Assembly: GCA_903920455.1 (NCBI GenBank) | Contig: CAIXLY010000010.1 | Span: 1 to 64,000 of the forward strand | DNA length: 64,000 nucleotides | Origin: an uncultured bacterium | GTDB lineage: Bacteria > Bacteroidota > Bacteroidia > Chitinophagales > Chitinophagaceae | Reading direction: 5' to 3' | In this document: positions 38,693-48,761 of the stretch, one piece after another | Layout: each line of letters starts with the position of its first letter | Position numbering within the stretch: position 1 is the first letter of the stretch | The notes under the pieces: generated by a model | Databases searched by the model: none | Told to the model about the DNA's origin: nothing | Seen by the model: only the letters and a program-made list of their open reading frames with translations | Position numbers and translations under genes: made by a program

Positions 38693-39187
38693 ATGGCTAA
38701 ATCACTCTTTGCACCATTTATTTTCTTAATTATACTTTCATCTCTTGGCTGTTCGAAAAGTAATTCAAGTAATTCTTGCGAGTCTTTGCCTCCAGCTATT
38801 ACCGTTCCTGAAGTTGAGATAACTGCTATTGAAGCGTACTTGTCTTCTAAAACGATTACTGATGCAATTAAGAGCGATAAAGGCTTCTATTATAAGATCA
38901 TAGAACCTGGTACTGGGGCAGTGCCAACGCTTTGCTCTAGTGTCTCAATTTTTTATTCAGGAAAATTGACGAATGAAACTGTTTTTGATGGTACCAGTTC
39001 AACTCCCGCAACGTTTACCCTCAATCAACTTATTTCTGGATGGCAGTTGGGTGTACCCTTGATAAAAAAGGGAGGACGAATGATTTTGTATTTACCTCCA
39101 TCGCTTGCCTATGGCTCTCGTGATTCAGGCCCTATCCCAGCGAATAGTGTACTGATTTTTGAAATTACATTGGTCGATTTCCGATAA
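38693..39187 (+). CDS. FKBP-type peptidyl-prolyl isomerase, lipoprotein
   Basis: This 164-residue exported protein has a lipoprotein signal with lipobox LSSLGC (Cys20), followed by a Ser/Asn spacer. A C-terminal FKBP domain shows VSIFYSGKLTNETVFDG, LISGWQLGVPLIKKGGRM and PPSLAYGSR. It is expected to catalyse prolyl isomerisation at the envelope. The start at 38693 yields a compact signal; an ATG 27 nt upstream is possible. Its stop is 4 nt from the convergent DUF2147 stop. Confidence 0.9.
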   Translation: MAKSLFAPFIFLIILSSLGCSKSNSSNSCESLPPAITVPEVEITAIEAYLSSKTITDAIKSDKGFYYKIIEPGTGAVPTLCSSVSIFYSGKLTNETVFDGTSSTPATFTLNQLISGWQLGVPLIKKGGRMILYLPPSLAYGSRDSGPIPANSVLIFEITLVDFR

Positions 39188-39191
39188 TCAA

Positions 39192-39638
39192 TTATAGCTT
39201 CGACCTTGTCCAGCTATCCGTTCTTCCAATGAGGGCTATCCCTAGGAACCCTCTTACATGGATATTATTTTTGTCTTTCATCGTGATCACACACTTGTAT
39301 TCATTTCCATTATTGGGATCATAAATATGCCCGTCTCCCCAAGTGTTGTCTCCCTTGTAAGAAAAGCCCCATAGGTTTTGAAGCCCCACCAATGGTCTTG
39401 TATGCAGGGTTTTATTTGGGTGATTCAAGTCTGTTTTTGGCATATTTGTTTTAGGGTTCAACGGCTCTTTCAGCCAAACGATCTTACCGTGGTAGTGATC
39501 ACCTTTTTTGAAAATCTCTACCTTCCCCTTTCCTGTACCGGTTATCCAAACTCCAAGGATTTCATCACCAGTTTTAGCAGTCTGTGCAAACAATCCTGTT
39601 GCCATTAAACAACACAAAAGTAATAGGTTATTTTTCAT
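39192..39638 (-). CDS. DUF2147 domain secreted protein
   Basis: This 148-residue protein has a signal peptide (cut near residue 19, ATGLFAQ) and one DUF2147 domain (GVWITGTGKGKVEIF; NLWGFSYKGDNTWGDGHIYDPNNG), a beta-barrel-like fold of unknown role common in Bacteroidota. Confidence 0.85.
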   Translation of the reverse strand: MKNNLLLLCCLMATGLFAQTAKTGDEILGVWITGTGKGKVEIFKKGDHYHGKIVWLKEPLNPKTNMPKTDLNHPNKTLHTRPLVGLQNLWGFSYKGDNTWGDGHIYDPNNGNEYKCVITMKDKNNIHVRGFLGIALIGRTDSWTRSKL

Positions 39639-39775
39639 ACACGTTGTTTTGAGTAATCTTAAAAATACGATGAGTAATTTTTATTTAATCAATCCTATTG
39701 TCACAAGGTCAATTAATCTACACAATAGCAAAAATAAAAAAGCAATCAAAGTCGCTCAATAATCAAGTGCAATGT

Positions 39776-40909
39776 TTAGAATTCTGCTATTGCATTATAC
39801 AGCGTATCTCTTTCCACTGGTTTTCTGCCAACTTGTTTAATCAAGCTAACTAGTTCTTCGGTGGTCAAAGAGGGATTTTGTTCTTCACTTCCAGCCATTG
39901 AATAAATCTTTGTTGAATCATCTATGGTTCCATCTATATCATTGACGCCGAATGAAAGACTCAGTTGAGCCTGTTCTCTGCCCAGCATTGGCCAATAGGC
40001 TTTGATGTGTGGAAAATTGTCTAGGTAAATTCTAGAAATTGCATACACCTTCATGTCTTCGATGGCAGTAGTCTCTGCTACATTACTCATTTCGTTATCA
40101 TGATTTCTAAACTTGAGTGGGATAAAGGTATTAAAGCCTTTTGTATTGTCTTGCATCTCCCTAAGCCTATCCATATGATCAATTCGGTGTGCATAGTTTT
40201 CAATGTGGCCGTATAACATGGTGGCATTGCTGTGCATTCCCAACTGATGTGCAATGGCATGTATGTTGAGCCAGCCTTCAGCATCCACTTTGTCTGCACT
40301 GATTTTGTTTCTGATGTCGGTATCGAAAATCTCTGCACCTCCACCAGGAAGAGAATCTAGTCCTGCATCATGCAATAGCTTCATCCCATCTTCTCTACTC
40401 ACTTTAGCCTTTCTAAACATGTAGTCAAGCTCAACCGCAGTAAAGCCCTTGATATGGAGCGTTGGCCTGTGGGCCTTGATCTTTTTTAATAGCTCTGCAA
40501 AAAAGGAGATGTCCATTTTTGGATGAACGCCACCAACAATATGAACTTCTGTGATGGGTTCTTTATCATAACTTTTCACTTTTTCAAACATCTCGTCGAT
40601 ACTCAATTCCCAGCCTTCTTCTCTTTTTGAGTATAACCTTGAGTATGAGCAGAACTTGCATGAAAACACACAAATGTTTGTAGGCTCGATATGAAAGTTT
40701 CTATTGAAGTAAGTTTTGTCACCATGTTTTCTTTCCCTGATAAAGTTTGCCATAGTGCCCACTACTGCAAGCGGTGCCTTTTCAAAAAGGAGAAGGCCCT
40801 CTGCTGAATTGATTCTTTCTCTAGCTTCTATCTTTGAAACTATATCCTTGAACATGGGGTCTAGTCCAGGTATGTTGATCAATCTCCCAATATCGTTTCG
40901 ATCCTGCAT
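39776..40909 (-). CDS. mqnE: Aminodeoxyfutalosine synthase
   Basis: This 377-residue radical SAM enzyme makes aminodeoxyfutalosine in the futalosine route to menaquinone. The 4Fe-4S motif CxxxCxxC is Cys80, Cys84, Cys87 (CVFSCKFC). The segment LPGGGAEIFD is typical of the MqnE/MqnC/CofH group, and the N-terminal region plus WELS/EMFEKV favour MqnE over MqnC. The start at 40909 is preferred over one 27 nt upstream that would overlap the -7 box. Confidence 0.9.
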   Translation of the reverse strand: MQDRNDIGRLINIPGLDPMFKDIVSKIEARERINSAEGLLLFEKAPLAVVGTMANFIRERKHGDKTYFNRNFHIEPTNICVFSCKFCSYSRLYSKREEGWELSIDEMFEKVKSYDKEPITEVHIVGGVHPKMDISFFAELLKKIKAHRPTLHIKGFTAVELDYMFRKAKVSREDGMKLLHDAGLDSLPGGGAEIFDTDIRNKISADKVDAEGWLNIHAIAHQLGMHSNATMLYGHIENYAHRIDHMDRLREMQDNTKGFNTFIPLKFRNHDNEMSNVAETTAIEDMKVYAISRIYLDNFPHIKAYWPMLGREQAQLSLSFGVNDIDGTIDDSTKIYSMAGSEEQNPSLTTEELVSLIKQVGRKPVERDTLYNAIAEF

Positions 40910-40925
40910 CAGCAATTTATTTAAG

Positions 40926-40933
40926 CAAAAATA
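40926..40933 (-). promoter_or_regulatory. -7 box of mqnE
   Basis: The minus strand reads TATTTTTG, an exact TAnnTTTG. A TTTA 21 nt upstream could serve as a weak -33. The predicted leader is about 12 nt. Confidence 0.45.
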
Positions 40934-41053
40934 CACCGCTATCTCCGTCTTACCTAAAGGTCTATCTCTAAAATACTTCTTGACTAGATTAACTGTATAC
41001 TATCTTCAATAACCCAATCTCTCGCTTAAAGTTCAATTTGGGAATCTTAATGG

Positions 41054-42358
41054 TTAGCCTACCGCTCCAGCAATACAGCCGCACATCAGGCAGGCAATGG
41101 TACCCCCAATCAAGGCTTTAACCCCTAATTCGGTAAGGTTTTTTCTCTGTGATGGCGCAATTTGGCTAATGCCTCCGATTTGGATTCCTATGGAAGCGAT
41201 GTTGGCAAATCCACACAGGGCATAAGTGGTAATCAAGATTGTCTTGCTATCAGTTATAATCCCACTAGTTTTCATCTTGCTAAAACTAATGAATGCCTGA
41301 AATTCATTAATGATTGTTTTCTCTCCGAGCAGCTGTCCAACAGAAATCATATCATCTTGCTTTACCCCAATGAGCCAGGCTATTGGAGAAAAAATATAGC
41401 CCAGCAACATCTGAAAACTGAGTGTGTCATATCGGCCACTGCTTAAATTGACGATTACGTTGTTTAGTCCTGTGTAATACCCAATTGTTCCCATGAAATA
41501 ATTTAACATATACACCAGGCCGGTAAATACAATCAATACGGCACCAACATTGACAGCAAGTTTAAGTCCATCTGATGTTCCCAAAGTAATCGCATCAAGC
41601 ATGTTGTTTCCAAATTTCTCTTTTGGAATCACGATATGATTATCAACATTTTCTGTCTGGGGGAATAGTATTTTGCTGCAGACGACCGCAGCGGGGGCAC
41701 TCATGATTGATTGGCTTAAGAGGTGAAGTGCAAAATAGTGTTGCTGTGCTGGGTCACCACCACTGAGAAATCCTACATACGCCGCTAGCACACTGCCGGC
41801 TGTATTGGCCATACCACCTATCATAATGCACAGGATCTCACTCCTGGTCATTTTGTCTAAAAATGGGCGTACCATCAAAGGGGCTTCTGTTTGGCCAAGA
41901 AAAATATTAGCCGCAGTTGAGGTACTCTCTGCGCCAGAAATTTTTAGTTTACTCAGCAGTACTGCAAAAAAGTAGACCACTTTTTGCAGGATTCCAAGGT
42001 AGTAAAAGAGTGAGGAGAGGGCTGCGAAAAAAATAATGTTTGGAAGTGCTTGAATAGCAAAAGTATAGCCCCAGCTTCCTGTCGTGTCTGCAAGATTTCC
42101 AAACATGAACTCAATTCCCTTATGGGCAATATTAATGAGTGCTACAAATTGGTCTGATATCCATTGTATAAACAATCTAAAGAAGTTATACCGGCCTTGA
42201 GACAATACACCAATCGCAAAGGCTACCTGAGCAACAATGCCCATAAACACCAAATTCCAATTGATCGCTTTCTTATTGTTACTCAATAAGTAGCAAATGC
42301 CAAGTAGAAAAATGATACCGACAAAACCTCTTCCAATCTGATACCATTGAAATTCCAT
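41054..42358 (-). CDS. Concentrative nucleoside transporter (NupC/CNT family)
   Basis: This 434-residue protein has about ten membrane segments. CNT motifs are clear: GQTEAPLMVRPFLDKMTRSE in the first re-entrant half, and YALCGFANIASIGIQIGG in the second. It imports nucleosides with H+ or Na+. It starts 26 nt after the flippase gene and is probably read with it, although the functions look unrelated. Confidence 0.93.
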   Translation of the reverse strand: MEFQWYQIGRGFVGIIFLLGICYLLSNNKKAINWNLVFMGIVAQVAFAIGVLSQGRYNFFRLFIQWISDQFVALINIAHKGIEFMFGNLADTTGSWGYTFAIQALPNIIFFAALSSLFYYLGILQKVVYFFAVLLSKLKISGAESTSTAANIFLGQTEAPLMVRPFLDKMTRSEILCIMIGGMANTAGSVLAAYVGFLSGGDPAQQHYFALHLLSQSIMSAPAAVVCSKILFPQTENVDNHIVIPKEKFGNNMLDAITLGTSDGLKLAVNVGAVLIVFTGLVYMLNYFMGTIGYYTGLNNVIVNLSSGRYDTLSFQMLLGYIFSPIAWLIGVKQDDMISVGQLLGEKTIINEFQAFISFSKMKTSGIITDSKTILITTYALCGFANIASIGIQIGGISQIAPSQRKNLTELGVKALIGGTIACLMCGCIAGAVG

Positions 42359-42384
42359 AAAATTAATTTGATGAGTTGCTCGAC

Positions 42385-43896
42385 CTAAGGATTATTTCTT
42401 TTTAAAGTCTTTAAGACCTTGTTCTTTGATAATGTAAATAATTCTGAAATGTCTTCAGATAAGTTAAATCGCAAAACAACGAAACCAAAACAAGCTAAAA
42501 ATATTCCTGAAACAACAATCGAGTTCACCCATATATTTTCTGAAATCATTAGATAAGATAGCCCCAGGGTTAATATAAAAGCAGCCAATAATGCAGTTCC
42601 ATTTTTCCAGTTAAAAGGCTGAAGGCCGTATAACTTTTTTATATAGATAAAGCGTATCATGTTAAATGCTATCACTGCAGTGATGGAGCCTATTGCAGTA
42701 CCGATTATTCCATAGGTACGGGTCAGAAAAAAATTGAGGAAAATAGAGCTTGCCACAAAAAACATGTTGCTAAACAAATCAATTTTCCAGTGCTTCGACA
42801 ATTGTAGAATCTGTGCATTTAGTCCTGTTCCAAGGTCGATCAGTTTACTGATGCCAAGAATTAACATGAGCAGGGGCAGCAGTTTGTATTGAGGACCTAA
42901 TAGCTTAACGAACAGCTGGTTGTTTAGCATCACCAGGCCCATGATGGCTAATGCAATGATTAATAAATTTAATGCTGTTTTTTTATATAGCCTATCTAGT
43001 TTCAACATGTCCCGGTCTTTCCAAGCCTGAGCTATATGTGGCGTCGCAGCAGCAATTAGGCTTCTCTGTGGAACATCCATCAATGTTATCATGTAGGTTG
43101 CTATTGCAAAGATGGCGGCATCTGCAAGCCCGCCTGAAGATTGTGATGCAATGATGAGCGTGTCATTAGTTTTGGCCAATATATTCAAAAGCATACTAAG
43201 GAAGTATGCCCCACCAAACTTAATCATCACGCCTCCAATTCTTTTGGTGACTTTACTTGGAGTGAACTGAATGGAAAATGCTTTACTTCTATACACAACA
43301 ACGATGAGTATAATGATAGGCAAAATATATAGTACTGCATAGATGTTGATGAATACATCAAAATGCTTGATCAAGCCCAATACCCAAAAGAGTACAAGCA
43401 AAGAAATCATTGATCGGAAAAGAAATTCTCTTAAAAACGTTGATATCACTGTTTTGCCAGCAATCCAAGCAAAAGCTTCAAGCATGTTGAATGCAACAAG
43501 CGTAAGTGTGAGAGGAATGATTAAATATAGATATTTAGTGAGTATAGGAGATCGCTCTCCAAACTTTTTCATAATCCAAGGCTCAATTGCGGGTAGGCTT
43601 AAAGAAATTATCAAGCTAAGTGCTAGCGCAATAGTAAGAGCGTATGTAAATAAGTCGTTTTTATTCTTATCGAGATATCGTTGGTAATAAGGATGAAATT
43701 TAAACGCTGATGGTATAACTCCTGCTGTGCAGATGGTTGCAAATATCATTGCTATATCCATTAGGATTCTGGTTAATCCAAACTGTTCAGGGGTAAAATA
43801 ATTAGGGAAAAGATACAATACATTGATGGCCCCAATACCAAACCCGGCATAGATGAAAATTGACGAAAAAATGCTTTGTTTACGGATACTGTCCAT
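42385..43896 (-). CDS. Polysaccharide flippase (Wzx/MATE-like)
   Basis: This 503-residue protein has about fourteen membrane helices in the MOP-superfamily polysaccharide export pattern. It begins with the typical SIFIYAGFGIGAINVLYLFP and shows LTRIL after the second segment. It likely flips a lipid-linked glycan or similar substrate. There are no glycosyltransferases in the window to define the substrate. It is downstream of the trxA terminator. Confidence 0.82.
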   Translation of the reverse strand: MDSIRKQSIFSSIFIYAGFGIGAINVLYLFPNYFTPEQFGLTRILMDIAMIFATICTAGVIPSAFKFHPYYQRYLDKNKNDLFTYALTIALALSLIISLSLPAIEPWIMKKFGERSPILTKYLYLIIPLTLTLVAFNMLEAFAWIAGKTVISTFLREFLFRSMISLLVLFWVLGLIKHFDVFINIYAVLYILPIIILIVVVYRSKAFSIQFTPSKVTKRIGGVMIKFGGAYFLSMLLNILAKTNDTLIIASQSSGGLADAAIFAIATYMITLMDVPQRSLIAAATPHIAQAWKDRDMLKLDRLYKKTALNLLIIALAIMGLVMLNNQLFVKLLGPQYKLLPLLMLILGISKLIDLGTGLNAQILQLSKHWKIDLFSNMFFVASSIFLNFFLTRTYGIIGTAIGSITAVIAFNMIRFIYIKKLYGLQPFNWKNGTALLAAFILTLGLSYLMISENIWVNSIVVSGIFLACFGFVVLRFNLSEDISELFTLSKNKVLKTLKRNNP

Positions 43897-43905
43897 CTGG
43901 TATAT

Positions 43906-43933
43906 AAAAAAACCGCCAGGGTGGTGGCGGTTT
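43906..43933 (-). terminator. Terminator of trxA
   Basis: A perfect 9-bp stem (AAACCGCCA at 43910-43918, TGGCGGTTT at 43925-43933) has a 6-nt loop and is followed on the minus strand by T7. It lies 21 nt past the trxA stop. Confidence 0.88.
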
Positions 43934-43954
43934 CAAAAGTAATGAAATTGTTGA

Positions 43955-44272
43955 TCAGAGTAGAGATTCAATCTTTTTGACAAAACTGGCTTTGGGTTGG
44001 GCTCCCACAAGCTTGTCAACGACCTGGCCATTTTTGATAAAGATGATGGCAGGAATTGAGGTAATACCATAATTTGTTGATAATTGTGGGTTGTGGTCTA
44101 CGTTAACCTTACCGATATTCACTTTTCCTTCCCATTCTTTCGATAGTTCTTCAACTACTGGTCCGATAGCACGGCAAGGTCCGCACCATTCTGCCCAAAA
44201 ATCGATCATGGTCAGCTTGTCCGAATCAAGTACTTCTGCCTGAAAATTTCCGTCTGTAAATTCTTTTGCCAT
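43955..44272 (-). CDS. trxA: Thioredoxin
   Basis: This 105-residue cytoplasmic redox protein has the active site WCGPC (Cys30, Cys33), the conserved Asp in MIDFWAEW and the cis-Pro in ITSIPAII. It lies between dnaE and a strong terminator, with its own -7 box in the 86-bp gap after dnaE. Confidence 0.97.
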   Translation of the reverse strand: MAKEFTDGNFQAEVLDSDKLTMIDFWAEWCGPCRAIGPVVEELSKEWEGKVNIGKVNVDHNPQLSTNYGITSIPAIIFIKNGQVVDKLVGAQPKASFVKKIESLL

Positions 44273-44309
44273 GTATTTAGATTGAGTGTTAGATGATAAA
44301 CTTGAACTG

Positions 44310-44317
44310 CAAAATTA
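44310..44317 (-). promoter_or_regulatory. -7 box of trxA
   Basis: The minus strand reads TAATTTTG then C, an exact TAnnTTTG. TTTG occurs 23 nt upstream, slightly beyond the usual spacing. The predicted leader is about 33 nt. Confidence 0.5.
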
Positions 44318-44358
44318 GGTCCATTTTTTTATTTTTTCATCAAAGTCGTTTAAATGTC

Positions 44359-47300
44359 TTAGACAGTGTCAACATGTACATCAAAAAGGGGATTATTATT
44401 TAGGTAATCAGCCATTTCGTCATTCATTTCGATGCCTTTTTCGGTAGTTGTCATCTGTATTTTAAGTCGTTCGGCTTGATCAATCAGCATAATTTTGAAT
44501 CTCACCCTTCCTGGATGCTTTTTCATGTGTGTACTGAAGAAATTTACTTGTTCTGGGTTGATGCTCCCTGCTTGGAGGGTAATTTGAAGCTGCTTTGTAA
44601 ATGCCTTTTTTATCGTTTCTAGAAGACATATCTCGTTTACCCTAAAATTCCATTCATTCCTGCTTTCCCATTTCTCAAAAGTTCCCTTTACATAAATGCA
44701 GGTGCCAGAGGTAAAGTAGTTGGAGAAACGAACGTATTGATCTCCAAAAAGGGTTAACTCTATCTTTCCTGTAAAATCTTCAATGGTCAGACTGCCATAT
44801 TTTTTACCCGCTCTTGATATTTTATGCTGAGAGGAGGTGACCAGTCCTGCTAGCTTAAAGGATTGGGCAGGGTTTGGTTGTAGCTCAATGCCTTCCTTGA
44901 ATTCGCTATAATCCATGATCGGAGTTATATTGTAATGCTTCAACTCAAAGCGATAATGGTCTAGTGGATGCCCACTTAAAAACATCCCTGTAACATCTTT
45001 TTCCTTATCGAGTATATCCGTTAGTGACCAAGGGGCACAGTCTGGTATTTTTGGTGGGGGGATTTCTTGCACCATGGAGAGGTCTCCAAATAGTGTATTT
45101 TGATTTGATCCTGACTGATTTTGCCAAATATTTCCAAAACGGATGATCTTTTCCAAGCCATTTGAAGTATCTCCATTTGGTTGATGAAAGTATTGTGCTC
45201 GGTGAAATTCAGGAAAGCAGTCGAATGTTCCAGACATAGCCAGGCTCTCCAGCGATTTTTTATTCGCTGTGCGTTGATTTACGCGTTTTACCAGATCAAA
45301 AATTGATTTATAAATCCCATTTTTTTCTCTCTCTTCAATGATTGAATCAACTGCAGCTTCGCCCACACCCTTGAGACCACCGAATCCAATACGTATTTCA
45401 CCTTTTTTATTTACGGCGAAGCTTTGCAGGGATTCGTTGATGTCTGGACCCAATACACTCAATCCCATTCGCTTGCACTCCTCCATAAAAAAGGTAATCT
45501 TTTCAATTGATCCCGCATGGTTCAGTACCGCTGCCATAAATTCAGAAGGGTAGTGCGATTTTAAATAAGCAGTTTGGTAGGCAATGAAAGCATAGCAGGT
45601 ACTGTGTGATTTGTTGAAGGCATATTGCGCAAATGCTTCCCAGTCTGTCCATATTTTCTGCAATTTATCTTCCGCAAATCCTTTTTTTGTGGCGCCTGTA
45701 ATAAATTGACCTTTCATTTTATCCAGGACAGATTTCTGTTTCTTTCCCATTGCCTTTCTCAAGACATCGGCATCACCCTTACTGAAATCACCTAGTTTTT
45801 GTGCCAACAGCATCACCTGTTCTTGATACACCGTAATGCCATAGGTTTCCTGGAGGTATTCCTCCATCTCTGCTAGGTCATAAGAAATGGCTTCCCTGCC
45901 GTGTTTTCTATTGATGAAGTTGGGTATATATTCAAGAGGGCCAGGCCTGTAGAGGGCATTCATCGCAATGAGGTCTTCGAATTTATCAGGCTTGAGGTCT
46001 CGAAGGTACTTTTGCATCCCCGGACTTTCAAACTGGAATGTTGCTATAGTTTCCCCTTTTTGATAGAGCTTGAATGTCTTTTCATCGTCTAGAGGAATCT
46101 TATCAATGTCAATTTCAATCCCGTAGTTCATTTTGATGAGCTGCAAGGATGTCTTAAGAACATTCAACGTTTTGAGTCCAAGAAAGTCCATCTTGATTAC
46201 GCCTGCTTCTTCAATGACACTTCCCTCAATCTGCGTAACCCACATCGGAGAATCTTTTGAAATGCATACAGGGAGTAGATCAGTGAGGTCTTGTGGTGCA
46301 ATGATGATCCCTGCTGCATGGATACCTGTGTTTCTTACAGACCCTTCTAGTATTTCTGCTTCGTGAAGTACTTGACTCCTGATATCAGTACCAGCATATA
46401 TATCCCTCAGCTTTTTGGCATTTTCTATTTCTTCTGAGTTCAAATTTTCTTTCTCAATCAAACTTTTTTCTCCACTTAGTGGAGCATGAAGCAGTCTTTT
46501 GAGTGATGTTCCTGGTCTTTCCGGAACCATCTTTGCAAGAATATTAGATTCCATCAAAGGAAGATCCATTGTTCTTGCCACATCCTTGATGCTCATTTTA
46601 GCAGCCATGGTGCCATAGGTAATGATTTGGGCAACCTGATTTTTGCCATATTTGTTTACCACATAATCAATCACCTTTTGTCTGCCCTCATCATCAAAGT
46701 CCGTGTCTATATCGGGCATTGACTTCCTGTCGGGATTCAAAAATCTTTCAAATAGGAGTTTGTACTTTATTGGATCGATGTTGGTGATGCCAATACAAAA
46801 GGCAACCACACTACCTGCAGCTGAACCCCTTCCCGGACCTATAAACACGCCAATATCCCGGCCAGCTTTGATGAAGTCAGAGACAATAAGAAAATATCCT
46901 GCAAATCCCATTGTTCTGATGGTGAACAGCTCAAAAGCAATCCGCTCCTCAATTTCAGCGGTCATTACCTCATACCTTTTGCTCGCTCCTTCACGCGTAA
47001 TGTGCTCGAGGTATTCATCCTGTGATGAAAAGTTTTTAGGAACAACAAAATGGGGCAGAAGAATATCCCTTTTAAGATCCAGTAATTCAACTTTGTCTAC
47101 AATCTCATTGGTGTTATCAATAGCCTCTTCAAGATCAGTAAATATGGAGGACATTTCTGCAGTGGTCTTGAAATAAAATTGATCGTTGGGGAAAGCAAAT
47201 CGTTTATTTCTTAGGCTTACATCATCATCCGCAAATTCTCTAGCAGCTGGCGTAGCTACTTTTTCACCGGTATTGATACAAAGTAAGATATCGTGGGCGT

Positions 47301-47982
47301 TAAAGTCTTTTTGATCTACATAGTGAGAATCGTTGGATGCAATTACTTTTACGTTATACTTCTTGGCAAATTTGAGCAAGACTTTGTTGACTTTTTCCTG
47401 ATCTTCCATGCCATGGCGCTGAAGTTCAACATAGTAATCTTCCTGAAATATGTTTAGCCACCATTTGAATTCATTCTCACCATCAGCCTCACCCTTTTTC
47501 ATGATGGTTTGTGGCACCAAAGCTCCCAGGCAACAGGTAGTGGCAATAAGCCCCTCATGATACTTGTGGATCAATTCCTTGTCAATTCGCGGATACTTGC
47601 TGTATAAGCCCTCTATATAGCCTAGCGATGTCAGTTTTACAAGGTTTCTATACCCGATATCATTTTTTGCCAATAAAATCTGATGGTGTCGAGGATCCTT
47701 TTCTTCTTTTGAAAAGGTCTTTCTATGGCGATTTTCTGTGATGTAAAATTCACAGCCAACTATTGGTTTTACTTTTAAAGGACTATTTTTGTCGTTTGGA
47801 TCAACCCTATGTTTATATGCTTCAGCAACAAACTGGAACGCTCCAAACATGTTCCCATGATCGGAGATGGCCAAGCCTGGCATTTTGTCTTCAACGGCCT
47901 TCTTGTAGAGTGCACCAATACTGGCCGCTCCATCAAGAAGTGAATACTGGGTATGAACATGAAGATGGGAAAAAGTAGACAT
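44359..47982 (-). CDS. dnaE: DNA polymerase III subunit alpha
   Basis: This 1207-residue replicative polymerase begins with a PHP domain (FSHLHVHTQYSLLDG). The palm has catalytic Asp424 and Asp426 in PDIDTDFDDEGR. Fingers, a helix-hairpin-helix region and an OB domain (FKLAGLVTSSQHKISRAGKKYG) follow. The ATG at 47982 is preferred over a TTG four codons upstream. A near-consensus -7 box (GAAATTTG, minus strand, 48006-48013) with TTTG 21 nt upstream may drive it. Confidence 0.97.
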   Translation of the reverse strand: MSTFSHLHVHTQYSLLDGAASIGALYKKAVEDKMPGLAISDHGNMFGAFQFVAEAYKHRVDPNDKNSPLKVKPIVGCEFYITENRHRKTFSKEEKDPRHHQILLAKNDIGYRNLVKLTSLGYIEGLYSKYPRIDKELIHKYHEGLIATTCCLGALVPQTIMKKGEADGENEFKWWLNIFQEDYYVELQRHGMEDQEKVNKVLLKFAKKYNVKVIASNDSHYVDQKDFNAHDILLCINTGEKVATPAAREFADDDVSLRNKRFAFPNDQFYFKTTAEMSSIFTDLEEAIDNTNEIVDKVELLDLKRDILLPHFVVPKNFSSQDEYLEHITREGASKRYEVMTAEIEERIAFELFTIRTMGFAGYFLIVSDFIKAGRDIGVFIGPGRGSAAGSVVAFCIGITNIDPIKYKLLFERFLNPDRKSMPDIDTDFDDEGRQKVIDYVVNKYGKNQVAQIITYGTMAAKMSIKDVARTMDLPLMESNILAKMVPERPGTSLKRLLHAPLSGEKSLIEKENLNSEEIENAKKLRDIYAGTDIRSQVLHEAEILEGSVRNTGIHAAGIIIAPQDLTDLLPVCISKDSPMWVTQIEGSVIEEAGVIKMDFLGLKTLNVLKTSLQLIKMNYGIEIDIDKIPLDDEKTFKLYQKGETIATFQFESPGMQKYLRDLKPDKFEDLIAMNALYRPGPLEYIPNFINRKHGREAISYDLAEMEEYLQETYGITVYQEQVMLLAQKLGDFSKGDADVLRKAMGKKQKSVLDKMKGQFITGATKKGFAEDKLQKIWTDWEAFAQYAFNKSHSTCYAFIAYQTAYLKSHYPSEFMAAVLNHAGSIEKITFFMEECKRMGLSVLGPDINESLQSFAVNKKGEIRIGFGGLKGVGEAAVDSIIEEREKNGIYKSIFDLVKRVNQRTANKKSLESLAMSGTFDCFPEFHRAQYFHQPNGDTSNGLEKIIRFGNIWQNQSGSNQNTLFGDLSMVQEIPPPKIPDCAPWSLTDILDKEKDVTGMFLSGHPLDHYRFELKHYNITPIMDYSEFKEGIELQPNPAQSFKLAGLVTSSQHKISRAGKKYGSLTIEDFTGKIELTLFGDQYVRFSNYFTSGTCIYVKGTFEKWESRNEWNFRVNEICLLETIKKAFTKQLQITLQAGSINPEQVNFFSTHMKKHPGRVRFKIMLIDQAERLKIQMTTTEKGIEMNDEMADYLNNNPLFDVHVDTV

Positions 47983-48072
47983 GAATTGATTCAACGGTAA
48001 TGAATCAAATTTCGTAAATAAACAACAAACAAAACAAAGGGGTTTTCCACAACAATAGGAATGATTTTAAGG

Positions 48073-48741
48073 ATGAAAATAGTACTGATGGCCAAGTGGT
48101 TATGTTGTTTTTCTGCAATATGCTTGATGACTTCCTGTGCCCTTTTCAAACCCTCTGTATCAAAACCTGCCGCCAATAACAGTTCTCCATTTTTTGATCA
48201 TATTACAGTTTCACTAAATTCGTCAACTTCAAGCAAAGGAACTCCGGAAAAAGGTTCATTGGTGATAGAAGATTTGCCTAAGGAAAACTATTTGGCTGGT
48301 TTACAAGGCATTGAGCATATTCCACCTCTTATTTTCAAGTATGCCGTTTTAATCGATGTAGAAGTTGAGAAAATAAACAACAGAAAACTAATTGAATACA
48401 TAAACCAATGGTGGGGTGTCCCTTACAGGATAGGGGGAGCTGCTATGTCTGGCATTGATTGCTCTGCTTTTATGCAGGTGTTGGCTTCAGAGGCATACGG
48501 ACTAAAACTTCCACGTACATCCCGCGAGCAGGCAAATCAATGTATGGAGATTTCAAAGACAGAGCTTAGGGAAGGGGATTTCGTTTTCTTTAATACCGGA
48601 AGAGGAATATCTCATGTTGGTTTGTATTTGTCAAATAACAAGTTTGTACATGCATCTACTTCAGCTGGCGTAGTCATTAGTGACTTAAATGAGCTGTATT
48701 GGAATAATCGCTTTTTAAAAGCAGGCAGGGTAATCAATTAG
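48073..48741 (+). CDS. NlpC/P60 family lipoprotein endopeptidase
   Basis: This protein of about 222 residues has a lipoprotein signal (lipobox LMTSC) and a C-terminal NlpC/P60 (C40) domain that cuts peptidoglycan stem peptides. The catalytic Cys lies in SGIDCSAFMQ and the His in GISHVGLYL, with a further conserved His in KFVHAST. The start is uncertain: in-frame ATGs are at 48061, 48073 and 48088, and 48073 gives the best signal with a Lys after Met. The region between is of low complexity (Ser/Lys). Confidence 0.88.
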   Translation: MKIVLMAKWLCCFSAICLMTSCALFKPSVSKPAANNSSPFFDHITVSLNSSTSSKGTPEKGSLVIEDLPKENYLAGLQGIEHIPPLIFKYAVLIDVEVEKINNRKLIEYINQWWGVPYRIGGAAMSGIDCSAFMQVLASEAYGLKLPRTSREQANQCMEISKTELREGDFVFFNTGRGISHVGLYLSNNKFVHASTSAGVVISDLNELYWNNRFLKAGRVIN

Positions 48742-48761
48742 TAGTTACTAAACCAATTGGA